Source of the DNA: an uncultured Clostridium sp.
GTDB lineage: Bacteria; Bacillota; Clostridia; Lachnospirales; Lachnospiraceae
NCBI GenBank assembly: GCA_902496665.1
Contig: CABVBU010000002.1
Coordinates: 108,196-172,195 of the forward strand
Reading direction: 5' to 3'
Length of the DNA stretch: 64,000 nucleotides
Part shown: positions 18,985-27,750 of the stretch, in pieces
Numbering within the stretch: position 1 is the first letter of the stretch
Layout: each line of letters begins with the position of its first letter
Translations under genes and position numbers: made by a program
Notes under the pieces: generated by a model
What the model was told of the DNA's origin: nothing
The model's input: only the letters and a program-made list of their open reading frames with translations
The model's database searches: none

Positions 18985-19047
18985 GTTGCAAAGCGACTAA
19001 CCGGAGGGCGTGCATGCACGCAGAGCCGCTTAGTCATTTGACAACCA
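18985..19047 (+). repeat. 63-nt hairpin element, copy B (upstream of dapL)
   Basis: Same length as copy A, beginning GTTG and ending ACAACCA. Stems are GTTG/CAAC at the base, GACTAA/TTAGTC in the middle and GCGTGC/GCACGC at the tip. A moderate promoter (TTGCAT 18952-18957, TATAAA 18976-18981, 18 bases apart) lies directly upstream, so the element would sit at or near the 5' end of the dapL transcript. Confidence 0.6.
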
Positions 19048-19085
19048 GACCCCACATGCATTTACAGAAAGAGAGGATTTGAGAC

Positions 19086-20300
19086 ATGTTTAAAGTCAAT
19101 GAAAATTTTGCCAAGCTGCCGGGCAGCTATCTCTTCGCAAATATCGCAAAGAGAGTATCCGCATTTCAGGCAGAGCACCCGGAAAAGGAGATCATCCGTC
19201 TTGGAATCGGTGATGTGACACAGCCGATCGCACCGGCGATCATTGAGGCGATGCACAAAGCTGTCGATGAGATGGGACATGCCGAGACTTTCCACGGCTA
19301 CGCTCCGGAGCAGGGCTATGACTTTTTAAGAAATATTATCGCAAAAGAGGATTTCCAGGAGAAAGGCTGCGACATCTCTGCTGACGAGATCTTCATATCC
19401 GACGGTGCAAAGTGCGACTGCGGAAATATCCAGGAATTATTCTCCTTAGACAGCGTTGTCGCTGTTTGTGACCCGGTATACCCGGTATACGTGGATTCCA
19501 ATGTTATGGCAGGCCGCAGCGGTCTTTACAACGGTGAGACAGGACGTTTCGATAAGATCGTCTACATGCCGTGTACAGCTGACAACGGATTCCTTCCGGA
19601 GTTCCCGAAGGAACACGTAGATCTGATCTATCTCTGCTTCCCGAACAACCCGACAGGTGAAGCCATCAAGAAGGCAGACCTTCAGGCATGGGTAGACTAC
19701 GCAAACAAGAACGGCGCTGTTATCATCTATGACGCCGCTTACGAGGCATATATCACAGAGGCTGGAATCCCGCACTCCATCTATGAGTGTGAGGGCGCTA
19801 AGACATGCGCCATCGAGCTGCGCAGCTTCTCCAAGAAGGCTGGATTTACCGGTATGCGTCTCGGTTTCGCTGTGATCCCGAAGGACTTAAAGTGCGGCGA
19901 TGTGAGCTTAAACGCAATGTGGATGCGCCGTCAGGGATCCAAGTACAACGGAACCCCGTATATCATCCAGCGTGCCGGTGAGGCAGTATACTCTCCGGAA
20001 GGAAAAGCACAGGTTGCAGAGCAGATCGCCCGCTACATGAAGAACGCGAAGACCATCTACACAGGCTTAAAGGATGCCGGATTTACCGTATACGGCGGCG
20101 TAAACTCCCCGTATATCTGGTTAAAGACTCCGAACGACATGAAGTCCTGGGATTTCTTTGATTTCCTGTTAAACAACGCAGGCATCGTAGGTACTCCTGG
20201 AGCAGGTTTCGGTCCGTCCGGTGAGGGCTACTTCCGGATCACTGCATTTGGAACTTACGAAAATTCTTTAAAAGCACTTGACAGAATCAAAAATCTCTGA
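19086..20300 (+). CDS. dapL: LL-diaminopimelate aminotransferase
   Basis: A 404-residue class I/II PLP aminotransferase. It converts tetrahydrodipicolinate directly to LL-diaminopimelate with glutamate as donor, bypassing the acylated steps of lysine and peptidoglycan precursor synthesis. The N terminus [20 protein letters not shown] and the PLP lysine context [14 protein letters not shown] are characteristic of DapL. GAGAGG precedes the ATG. It is separated from pyrG by a terminator and has its own leader element. Confidence 0.94.
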   Translation: MFKVNENFAKLPGSYLFANIAKRVSAFQAEHPEKEIIRLGIGDVTQPIAPAIIEAMHKAVDEMGHAETFHGYAPEQGYDFLRNIIAKEDFQEKGCDISADEIFISDGAKCDCGNIQELFSLDSVVAVCDPVYPVYVDSNVMAGRSGLYNGETGRFDKIVYMPCTADNGFLPEFPKEHVDLIYLCFPNNPTGEAIKKADLQAWVDYANKNGAVIIYDAAYEAYITEAGIPHSIYECEGAKTCAIELRSFSKKAGFTGMRLGFAVIPKDLKCGDVSLNAMWMRRQGSKYNGTPYIIQRAGEAVYSPEGKAQVAEQIARYMKNAKTIYTGLKDAGFTVYGGVNSPYIWLKTPNDMKSWDFFDFLLNNAGIVGTPGAGFGPSGEGYFRITAFGTYENSLKALDRIKNL

Positions 20301-20329
20301 TAAAACATAAAACATCAAAAAGATATCAA

Positions 20330-20640
20330 ATAAAGGCGTTGAAGGAAACTCCCTTTCGAAAGACTTTACAGAGAACCGTGTGACAGCTGAGAGCATGGAA
20401 GAAACGAGAAAGGTGGGAACGCTCCGGAGCCGGCTGCTCGAAGATCGGATCCGATGGTAGGACAGCACGCAAGCCGCACGTTACGCGGCCGAGTCGTTAG
20501 GATGATGGTCCGACAGCGAAAGCGGCGACTCATGAGTGGCATGGAAATGCAATGCGGGTGGTACCGCGGGTGATAAAAAAGATCCCGTCCCGGAGAATTA
20601 TTTAAGCAAGATTCTCCGGGGCGGGATTTTTGCTTGTTAC
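20330..20640 (+). ncRNA. T-box leader of the aspS-gatCAB operon
   Basis: The T-box sequence GGGTGGTACCGCGGG (20556-20570) is clear. It is followed by a terminator joining 20581-20598 (GATCCCG...GGAGAAT) to 20611-20627, then TTTTT. Stem I spans roughly 20370-20460 and has the GCTGAGAGC motif. By position, the specifier is probably AAC (20418-20420, in GGTGGGAACGCTCC), an asparagine codon. This fits the operon, which makes Asn-tRNA(Asn). The specifier call is by comparison with remembered leaders. Confidence 0.9.
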
Positions 20641-20694
20641 AGTAACTTTTTATTAAAAGCCTCAATTACCCCACAAATTTAGGAGGAACAGATT

Positions 20695-22026
20695 ATGGAG
20701 TTTGTAACAGGATTAGAAGACAGAAAAGTAAAAACTCTTGAAGAATTGGAAAGAGAAGAGTCCGTTGGTACCGAAGTTACCGTTGAAGGCATGGTACACA
20801 GCATCCGCGATATGGGAGAAATCTCCTTTGTGATCTTAAGAAGCCGTTATGGTCTTTTACAGACCGTGATCCAGGCAGGAGCCGAAAAGGAAGTCCTCTC
20901 CGAGATCCGTGAAGGTCAGGCAGTCCGCGTGACAGGAACCGTTTTCAAGGAAGAGCGCGCACCCCACGGAATTGAGATCCATCTTGCCGATGCCAGAATC
21001 CTTTCAAAACCGGAAGAGCCGATGCCCATCGCCATCGACAAGTGGAAACTTCCCACATCCTTAGAGGCAAACTTAAACCGCCGCGCCATTGCATTAAGAA
21101 ACGTCCGCGAGCGCGCAAAATTCCGCATCCAGGAAGGTATCTGCCGCGGCTTCCGCGAGTTTATGACAAGCCAGGGATTTACCGAGATCCATACCCCGAA
21201 GATCGGTGCGAAATCCGCAGAGGGTGGTGCAAACCTCTTTAAGCTCCAGTACTTCCACAGACCGGCAGTTCTGGCACAGAGCCCGCAGTTCTACAAACAG
21301 ATGATGGTCGGCGTGTTCGACAGAGTCTTTGAGACCGGTCCGGTGTTCCGTGCAGAGAAGCACAACACAAAGAGACATTTAAACGAGTACACAAGCCTTG
21401 ATTTTGAGATGGGATTCATCGACAGCTTCATGGATATCTGCAAGATGGAGACAGCAATGCTGCAGTACGTGGTAGAACTTCTTAAGAAAGACTACGCGAA
21501 GGAGATCGCCCTCTTAAAGATCGAACTTCCGAACGTGGAAAAAATCCCATTCGTCCGCTTCGATGAAGCGAAACGGCTGATCGCTGAAAAGTATGACAGA
21601 CAGATCAGAAGCCCACATGACTTAGAGCCGGAGGAAGAGGCGCTGATCGGCGAGTACTTTAAATCTGAGTACGGAGCAGATTTTGTTTTCGTTACCCACT
21701 ATCCGTCAAAAAAACGTCCGTTCTATGCGATGGACGATCCGGAGAACAAGGAATTCACCTTAAGCTTCGACCTTTTATTCCGCGGTCTTGAGATCACCAC
21801 AGGCGGTCAGAGGATCCATGATTACGAGACGCTCTTAAAGAAGATCGAAGAGAAAGGCATGGACATCGAGGGGATGGAAGATTACCTTGACTGCTTCAAA
21901 TACGGAATGCCGCCTCACGGTGGTCTCGGAATCGGCCTTGAGCGTCTGACCATGAAGATGATCGGCGAGGACAACGTCCGCGAGGCGTGCCTGTTCCCGA
22001 GAGATATGACAAGATTAAAACCGTGA
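20695..22026 (+). CDS. aspS: Non-discriminating type aspartate--tRNA ligase (AspRS2)
   Basis: A 443-residue class IIb synthetase of the archaeal/eukaryotic-like form, without the large bacterial GAD insertion (bacterial AspRS is about 590). Motif 2 reads FRAEKHNTKRHLNEYTSLDF and motif 3 GIGLERLTM. This form commonly charges both tRNA(Asp) and tRNA(Asn). The product Asp-tRNA(Asn) is the substrate of GatCAB, encoded immediately downstream. A T-box controls the operon. A second, discriminating AspRS may exist elsewhere. Confidence 0.9.
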   Translation: MEFVTGLEDRKVKTLEELEREESVGTEVTVEGMVHSIRDMGEISFVILRSRYGLLQTVIQAGAEKEVLSEIREGQAVRVTGTVFKEERAPHGIEIHLADARILSKPEEPMPIAIDKWKLPTSLEANLNRRAIALRNVRERAKFRIQEGICRGFREFMTSQGFTEIHTPKIGAKSAEGGANLFKLQYFHRPAVLAQSPQFYKQMMVGVFDRVFETGPVFRAEKHNTKRHLNEYTSLDFEMGFIDSFMDICKMETAMLQYVVELLKKDYAKEIALLKIELPNVEKIPFVRFDEAKRLIAEKYDRQIRSPHDLEPEEEALIGEYFKSEYGADFVFVTHYPSKKRPFYAMDDPENKEFTLSFDLLFRGLEITTGGQRIHDYETLLKKIEEKGMDIEGMEDYLDCFKYGMPPHGGLGIGLERLTMKMIGEDNVREACLFPRDMTRLKP

Positions 22027-22051
22027 TGATATAGAGAAAGGATTTGAGATT

Positions 22052-22345
22052 ATGGCAGAGATGATCACCGATAAGACGATGGATGAGATCGAGATCCTGG
22101 CAAAGCTTCACCTGACAGAAGAGGAGAAAGAAAAGTCAAGACAGGATCTTCAGCAGATGCTCGATTATGTTGATATGTTGAATCAATTAGATACCTCCGA
22201 TGTGGAGCCGCTGACCCACATCTTCCCGATCAAGAACGTGTTCCGCGAGGACGTTGTTCTTGAGAGTACCCCGAGGGAAGAACTGTTGAAGAATGCGCCG
22301 AAGGAAAAGGACGGACAGTTCCTTGTTCCAAAAACCATCGGTTAG
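22052..22345 (+). CDS. gatC: Asp/Glu-tRNA amidotransferase subunit C
   Basis: A 97-residue GatC, the small subunit that wraps around GatA and steadies the complex. It has the family's LAKLHLTEEE segment, the QMLDYVDMLNQLDT helix and VEPLTH, and a C-terminal FLVPKTIG. GAAAGGA precedes the ATG. It lies between aspS and gatA with short gaps. Confidence 0.95.
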   Translation: MAEMITDKTMDEIEILAKLHLTEEEKEKSRQDLQQMLDYVDMLNQLDTSDVEPLTHIFPIKNVFREDVVLESTPREELLKNAPKEKDGQFLVPKTIG

Positions 22346-22357
22346 GAGGAGACGGAT

Positions 22358-23830
22358 ATGAAAATACTGGAACTTTCCGCCACAGAGCTGGCAAAGAAGA
22401 TAAAAGCAGGCGAGATCACCTCAGAGGAGGCTGCAAAGGCGTCCCTGGCACAGATCGCGAAGGAAGATCAGAAGATCCGCGCGTATCTCACCGTGGATGA
22501 GGAGAAGGTCTTAGCACGGGCAAAGGAAGTGGACGATGGGATCCGTTCCGGAAAATACACAGGCCCGCTGGCAGGTGTCCCGATCGCAGTGAAAGATAAT
22601 ATCTGTACAAAAGACATGAGGACCACATGTGCCTCAAAGATCCTTGAAAACTTTGTCCCGTTCTACGATGCGACGGCGGTCACAAGAATCACAGATGCCG
22701 GCATGGTGATCCTCGGAAAGACGAACATGGATGAGTTCGCTATGGGAAGTACCACCGAGACTTCCGCATTCGCGGTTACAAAGAACCCGTGGGATACGGA
22801 ACATGTTCCGGGCGGTTCCTCCGGCGGCTCCTGTGCGGCAGTCGCAGCCGGTGAGTGCTTCGCGGCTCTCGGCTCTGATACCGGCGGATCCATCCGTCAG
22901 CCGAGCTCCTACTGCGGCGTTACCGGAATCAAACCGACATACGGAACAGTTTCCCGTTTCGGCCTTGTGGCTTACGCGTCCTCCCTGGACCAGATCGGAC
23001 CGATCGGCAAGAATGCAGCCGACTGTGCGGCCCTTCTTGAGATCATCACAAGCCATGACGAGAAGGACAGCACCTCAATGGAGAGAAAGGACACAGATTT
23101 CACTTCCGCCATCGGAAAGGATATCCGCGGCATGAAGATCGGTATCCCGAAAGAGTATCTGTCGGACGGACTTGACGATGATGTGAGAGCAGCCGTCGAG
23201 CAGTGTGCAGCCTACTTAAAGGAGTGCGGGGCAGAGGTAGAATACTTTGACCTCGGTCTTATGGAGTACACGATCCCGGCATATTATGTGATCGCGGCTG
23301 CGGAGGCAAGCTCTAACTTAGAGCGTTTCGACGGTGTCAAATACGGCTACCGTGCGAAAGAGTACGAAGGTCTCCACGACATGTACAAGCGTTCCAGATC
23401 CGAGGGATTCGGACCGGAGGTCAAGAGAAGAATTATGCTGGGTTCCTTCGTTTTAAGCTCCGGATATTATGACGCATATTACCTGAAAGCGTTAAAGGTA
23501 CGTGCCCTGATCAAGAAAGCCTTTGACGAGGCATTTGCAAAGTACGACATCATTCTCGGACCGGCAGCTCCAACGGCAGCTCCAACGATCGGAACTTCCT
23601 TAAGCGATCCGATGAAGATGTATTTAAGTGATATTTACACGGTTGCCGTAAACCTTGCAGGCCTTCCGGGACTCACCGTTCCGTGCAGCATAAATGAGAA
23701 GGGACTCCCGATCGGTGTCCAACTTCTCGGTGACTGCTTCAGAGAAAAGACCCTGTTTACCGCAGCATCCGCCATCGAGAATGTCCGCGGTGGATGGACA
23801 CTTCCATTTGCCAGAAAGGAGACCTTATAA
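22358..23830 (+). CDS. gatA: Asp/Glu-tRNA amidotransferase subunit A
   Basis: A 490-residue amidase-signature enzyme that frees ammonia from glutamine for the GatB kinase site. The Ser-cisSer-Lys triad context is visible: AVKDNI with the lysine, PGGSSGGS, and GSDTGGSIRQPSSYCG with the nucleophilic serine. AGGAGG precedes the ATG. The stop overlaps the gatB start in TAATG. Confidence 0.96.
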   Translation: MKILELSATELAKKIKAGEITSEEAAKASLAQIAKEDQKIRAYLTVDEEKVLARAKEVDDGIRSGKYTGPLAGVPIAVKDNICTKDMRTTCASKILENFVPFYDATAVTRITDAGMVILGKTNMDEFAMGSTTETSAFAVTKNPWDTEHVPGGSSGGSCAAVAAGECFAALGSDTGGSIRQPSSYCGVTGIKPTYGTVSRFGLVAYASSLDQIGPIGKNAADCAALLEIITSHDEKDSTSMERKDTDFTSAIGKDIRGMKIGIPKEYLSDGLDDDVRAAVEQCAAYLKECGAEVEYFDLGLMEYTIPAYYVIAAAEASSNLERFDGVKYGYRAKEYEGLHDMYKRSRSEGFGPEVKRRIMLGSFVLSSGYYDAYYLKALKVRALIKKAFDEAFAKYDIILGPAAPTAAPTIGTSLSDPMKMYLSDIYTVAVNLAGLPGLTVPCSINEKGLPIGVQLLGDCFREKTLFTAASAIENVRGGWTLPFARKETL

Positions 23831-25263
23831 TGAAACAGTATGAAACCGTCATCGGTCTTGAGGTCCATGTGGAGTTAGCCACAAAGACGAAAATTTTCTG
23901 CGGATGCAAAACAGATTTCGGCGCAGCGCCGAACACACACGTCTGCCCGATCTGTACGGGTATGCCGGGATCTCTTCCTATATTAAATAAGCAGGTCGTG
24001 GAGTTCGCACTTCGCGCGGGCCTTGCTTTAAACTGCCAGATTAACCAGTTCTGCAAGTTCGACCGTAAGAACTACTTCTACCCGGATAACCCACAGAACT
24101 ACCAGATCTCACAGTTATACCTGCCGATCTGCCACGACGGTTATGTGGAGCTTGAGACGGCAGCTGGAACAAAGCGCATCGGCATCCATGAGATTCATAT
24201 GGAGGAGGATGCGGGAAAGCTGGTTCATGACGAGTGGACCGACAGTTCCCTGGTCGATTACAACCGAAGCGGCGTTCCGCTGATTGAGATCGTATCCGAA
24301 CCGGATATGAGAAGCGCCGATGAGGTCATCCAGTACTTAGAGCATCTTCAGTCTACCATGCAGTACCTCGGTGTTTCCGACTGTCGTCTCCAGGAAGGTT
24401 CCATGCGTGCCGACGTGAACCTTTCTGTCCGCGAGGTGGGAAGCCCGGTATTTGGAACGAGAACGGAGATGAAGAACTTAAACTCCTTCAAGGCCATTGC
24501 CCACGCCATCGAGGGAGAAAGAGAGCGCCAGATAGAGCTTCTTGAGGATGGTCGTGCTGTTGTCCAGGAGACACGCCGCTGGGATGACAACAAGGAATCT
24601 TCCCATGCGATGCGTTCCAAGGAAGACGCGAAGGACTACCGTTACTTCCCGGACCCGGATCTTCCGCCGATCGATATCTCCAACGCGTGGATCGCTTCCA
24701 TCCGTGCGGCTCAGCCGGAGTTAAAGAAAGCGAAATCCAGGAGATACCAGTCCGAGTACGGGCTGAGCGCTTATGATGCGGATATCCTCACAGGGGATAA
24801 GGCTCTGGCTGAACTCTTCGAAAGCACCATCAAGGCAGGTGCTGCACCGAAGAAGGCAGCGAACTGGCTGACTGGCGAGACGCTTCGTCTGTTAAAGGAG
24901 AAGGAATCAGAGGCATCGAAGATCATCTTCACAGCAGAGCATCTGGCATCCCTTATCGCACTCCTTGAGAAGAGCGTCATCAACAACCAGACTGCAAAGG
25001 ATGTGTTTGCCGTCATGTTTGAGACCGATGTGGACCCGGCAGCTTATGTTGAGGAACATGGACTCAAGATGGAGAGCGATTCCGGACTCCTGGAGGAAAC
25101 CGTGAAAAAGATCCTGGATGCAAACCCGAAAGCTGTGGGAGAGTTAAAGGAAGGAAAAGACAAAGTCATCGGATTCCTCATGGGACAGGTCATGAAGGAG
25201 ATGAAGGGAAAAGCAAACCCGTCACAGGTGAGCGAGATGATCCATAAACTTGTGCAGGAGTAG
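23830..25263 (+). CDS. gatB: Asp/Glu-tRNA amidotransferase subunit B
   Basis: A 477-residue GatB, which phosphorylates Asp- or Glu-tRNA and amidates it with ammonia tunnelled from GatA. It starts ETVIGLEVHVEL, has the zinc site (CGCKTDFGA, then CPICTG), and ends in the helical YqeY-like tail (GFLMGQVMKEMKGKANP). I place the start at 23830 after AAAGGAGACC; an upstream in-frame ATG (23794) lies inside gatA and lacks a ribosome site. Confidence 0.96.
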   Translation: MKQYETVIGLEVHVELATKTKIFCGCKTDFGAAPNTHVCPICTGMPGSLPILNKQVVEFALRAGLALNCQINQFCKFDRKNYFYPDNPQNYQISQLYLPICHDGYVELETAAGTKRIGIHEIHMEEDAGKLVHDEWTDSSLVDYNRSGVPLIEIVSEPDMRSADEVIQYLEHLQSTMQYLGVSDCRLQEGSMRADVNLSVREVGSPVFGTRTEMKNLNSFKAIAHAIEGERERQIELLEDGRAVVQETRRWDDNKESSHAMRSKEDAKDYRYFPDPDLPPIDISNAWIASIRAAQPELKKAKSRRYQSEYGLSAYDADILTGDKALAELFESTIKAGAAPKKAANWLTGETLRLLKEKESEASKIIFTAEHLASLIALLEKSVINNQTAKDVFAVMFETDVDPAAYVEEHGLKMESDSGLLEETVKKILDANPKAVGELKEGKDKVIGFLMGQVMKEMKGKANPSQVSEMIHKLVQE

Positions 25264-25353
25264 CATGAGAAGAAGCTGTTAAACGGATATGCAGACCTCG
25301 TAAGAATCCTGTTAAGGTTAGTTCTGACAAGTGGTACAGGCGTATTTAATTAG

Positions 25354-25406
25354 AAAAAGTCATGATGACCGGATCTGAATCTTAGACCGATTGTCATGAC
25401 TTTTTT
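25354..25406 (+). terminator. Terminator of the aspS-gatCAB operon
   Basis: AAAAAGTCATGA (25354-25365) pairs with the TGTCATGACTTTTTT end (25392-25406). The rest of the gap holds only the plsX promoter. Confidence 0.85.
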
Positions 25407-25485
25407 ACCTGCTTCTTCTATATATAGGGTGTTTTCTCCCAAAAACCTGTCATTCCCTGTTCATGAAAACTGCATGAAAAAGGTA

Positions 25486-25514
25486 TTGATTTTATGAAAG
25501 GTATTTAGTATATT
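25486..25514 (+). promoter_or_regulatory. Promoter of plsX
   Basis: TTGATT (25486-25491), 17 bases, TATATT (25509-25514). No FapR-type operator is evident. Confidence 0.6.
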
Positions 25515-25635
25515 AATTACTATAAAAGTCCCGGAGAGCAGCAGTGTGCTTTTACGCCGTTTGATGGGATGATCCGTGCTATGGAAATATTTATCAAGGT
25601 TTTTCTGAGCGCGGACAGGAATTGGAGAGAAAAAC

Positions 25636-26646
25636 ATGATAAAAATTGCTGTAGACGCCATGGGCGGGGACAACGCCCCTGGAGAGATCGTAAAAGGCGC
25701 TGTCGATGCGGTCATAGAACGAAATGACATTACCGTCTGTTTAACTGGACAGAAAGATGTCATCGAGAAAGAGCTCTCAAAATATACCTATAAAAGAGAG
25801 CAGATCGAGATCGTTGATGCTCCGGAAGTGATCGAGACGGGAGAACCGCCGGTCAACGCGATCCGTAAGAAAAAGAATTCTTCCCTTGTGGTCGGTCTGA
25901 ACCTCGTAAAAAACGGGGAAGCGGACGGCTTTGTATCCGCCGGAAGCTCCGGAGCCGTTCTCGTCGGCGGACAGGTCATTGTCGGACGTGTCAAAGGTGT
26001 GGAACGCCCGCCGTTAGCACCGCTTATTCCTACGGAAAAGGGAGTCTCTCTCCTGATCGATTGCGGCGCAAACGTTGACGCGAGACCGTCCCACCTGGTA
26101 CAGTTTGCCCAGATGGGTTCCCTCTATATGAAATATGTGATGGGAATCGAGAATCCGCGTGTGGCGATCGTGAATATCGGTGTGGAAGAGGAAAAGGGAA
26201 ATGCCCTTGTAAAAGAGACATTCCCGCTTTTAAAAGAGTGTAAAAATATAAACTTTATCGGAAGTATCGAAGCCCGTGAAATTCCCCACGGCGGCGCGGA
26301 TGTGATCGTCTGCGAGGCCTTTGTGGGCAACGTGATCTTAAAGCTCTACGAGGGCGTGGGCGCGACGATGATGACGATGGTGAAGAAGGGCCTGATGAGC
26401 GATCTCAGAAGCAAGATCGGTGCGCTTCTCATCAAACCGGCTTTAAAATCTACGTTAAAGAGCTTCGACGCGAGCCAGTACGGCGGCGCACCGCTCTTAG
26501 GCTTAAAGGGACTTGTCGTGAAGACCCACGGTAGTTCCAAGGCGAAAGAGGTAAAGAACTCGATCATCCAGTGTATCTCTTTTAAGGAGAATGAGATCTC
26601 TGATAAAATAAAAGAGTGTCTTGCCCCGGAAGAGACAGAAGCATAA
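25636..26646 (+). CDS. plsX: Phosphate acyltransferase PlsX
   Basis: A 336-residue PlsX that converts acyl-ACP to acyl phosphate, the donor for PlsY in phospholipid synthesis. The N terminus IAVDAMGGDNAPGEIVKGA, the GFVSAGSSGAVL motif and APLIPT are characteristic. Its neighbour acpP supplies the acyl carrier. GGAGAG precedes the ATG. plsX-acpP-rnc-smc-ftsY is a classic Firmicutes order, here without the fab genes. Confidence 0.95.
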   Translation: MIKIAVDAMGGDNAPGEIVKGAVDAVIERNDITVCLTGQKDVIEKELSKYTYKREQIEIVDAPEVIETGEPPVNAIRKKKNSSLVVGLNLVKNGEADGFVSAGSSGAVLVGGQVIVGRVKGVERPPLAPLIPTEKGVSLLIDCGANVDARPSHLVQFAQMGSLYMKYVMGIENPRVAIVNIGVEEEKGNALVKETFPLLKECKNINFIGSIEAREIPHGGADVIVCEAFVGNVILKLYEGVGATMMTMVKKGLMSDLRSKIGALLIKPALKSTLKSFDASQYGGAPLLGLKGLVVKTHGSSKAKEVKNSIIQCISFKENEISDKIKECLAPEETEA

Positions 26647-26742
26647 CTGTTTGGCCGGGCGTTATCTGCGCTGCGGACTGAACCGTTACACATTATAAAA
26701 TCAAATCTAAATTATTAAGCAAAATAGGAGAGGATGGAAATT

Positions 26743-26973
26743 ATGGAGTTTGAAAAATTACAGCAGATCATCGCAGAGGTTCTTAATATTGATCCGGAGG
26801 AGATCACAATGAACACTACATTCGTTGACGACCTCGGCGCAGATTCCCTGGATGTATTCCAGATCATTATGGGTATCGAGGAAGAGTTCGACATTGAGAT
26901 CCCGACAGAGGAAGCTGAGAAGATCGCAAGTGTCGGCGATGCTGTTGAGGCAATCAAAAACGCATTAAATTAA
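26743..26973 (+). CDS. acpP: Acyl carrier protein
   Basis: A 76-residue acidic four-helix ACP. The phosphopantetheine serine lies in GADSLD. I place the start at 26743 because AGGAGAGG (26727-26733) is directly followed by an ATG at 26734 that is too close to be used. It carries growing acyl chains for fatty acid synthesis and for PlsX. Confidence 0.95.
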   Translation: MEFEKLQQIIAEVLNIDPEEITMNTTFVDDLGADSLDVFQIIMGIEEEFDIEIPTEEAEKIASVGDAVEAIKNALN

Positions 26974-26982
26974 TCGCAGGAA

Positions 26983-27013
26983 AAGGTGTCTCTTCACAGG
27001 GACACCTTCTTTT
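26983..27013 (+). terminator. Hairpin between acpP and rnc
   Basis: AAGGTGTC (26983-26990) pairs with GACACCTT (27001-27008), followed by CTTTT. It lies only about 16 bases before rnc and may be an attenuator rather than a full stop. Confidence 0.65.
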
Positions 27014-27028
27014 AAAGAAAGGCTAATC

Positions 27029-27709
27029 ATGAAAGAAAAACTTGAAAAACTCCAGGAAGTGATCGGTTACCAGTTCAAGGATCCAGGACTTCTGTCTCAC
27101 GCCCTGACCCATAGTTCCTACGCAAACGAAAAGCACTGGGATAAGACACGCTGCAATGAGCGTCTGGAATTCCTTGGCGATGCCGTGCTCGAGGTGATCT
27201 CCAGCGACTTCCTGTTCCACACATACGAGTCTATGCCGGAGGGCGAGATGACGAAACTCCGTGCCAGCCTTGTTTGCGAGCCGACGCTGGCTTACTGCGC
27301 GGATGTGATCCCGCTTGGCGATTATCTGCTTCTCGGAAAAGGCGAGGATCTGACCGGCGGAAGAAAGCGGCCGTCTGTTGTCTCTGATGCGATGGAGGCG
27401 GTCATCGGCGCGATTTATCTGGATGGTGGTCTTGCTAATGCAAAAGAGTTCATCCATCGTTTTATCCTGAATGATATTGAACATAAACAGCTCTTTTACG
27501 ATAGCAAAACTATCCTGCAGGAAATGGTTCAGGCAAAGTACAAAGAAACGCTTAACTATGAACTTATCAAGGAAGAGGGACCGGACCACAACAAGTCCTT
27601 TGAGGTCTGCGTAAAAATCGGGGACGAGGAGATCGGAAGAGGTCTCGGACGGACGAAGAAAGCGGCGGAACAGGTTGCCGCCTACCACGGGATCTGTAAG
27701 ATCCAGTAA
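27029..27709 (+). CDS. rnc: Ribonuclease III
   Basis: A 226-residue RNase III. The nuclease domain has the signature NERLEFLGDAVLEVISSDFL with the catalytic acidic residues, and a second conserved acidic site at DAMEAVIGAIYLD. The double-stranded RNA-binding domain occupies about residues 155-226 and ends KKAAEQVAAYHGI. It processes rRNA precursors and structured mRNAs. smc follows. Confidence 0.96.
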   Translation: MKEKLEKLQEVIGYQFKDPGLLSHALTHSSYANEKHWDKTRCNERLEFLGDAVLEVISSDFLFHTYESMPEGEMTKLRASLVCEPTLAYCADVIPLGDYLLLGKGEDLTGGRKRPSVVSDAMEAVIGAIYLDGGLANAKEFIHRFILNDIEHKQLFYDSKTILQEMVQAKYKETLNYELIKEEGPDHNKSFEVCVKIGDEEIGRGLGRTKKAAEQVAAYHGICKIQ

Positions 27710-27750
27710 GACACAGATCACGTAGTTTTAAGAAATAGGAAAATTAACGC

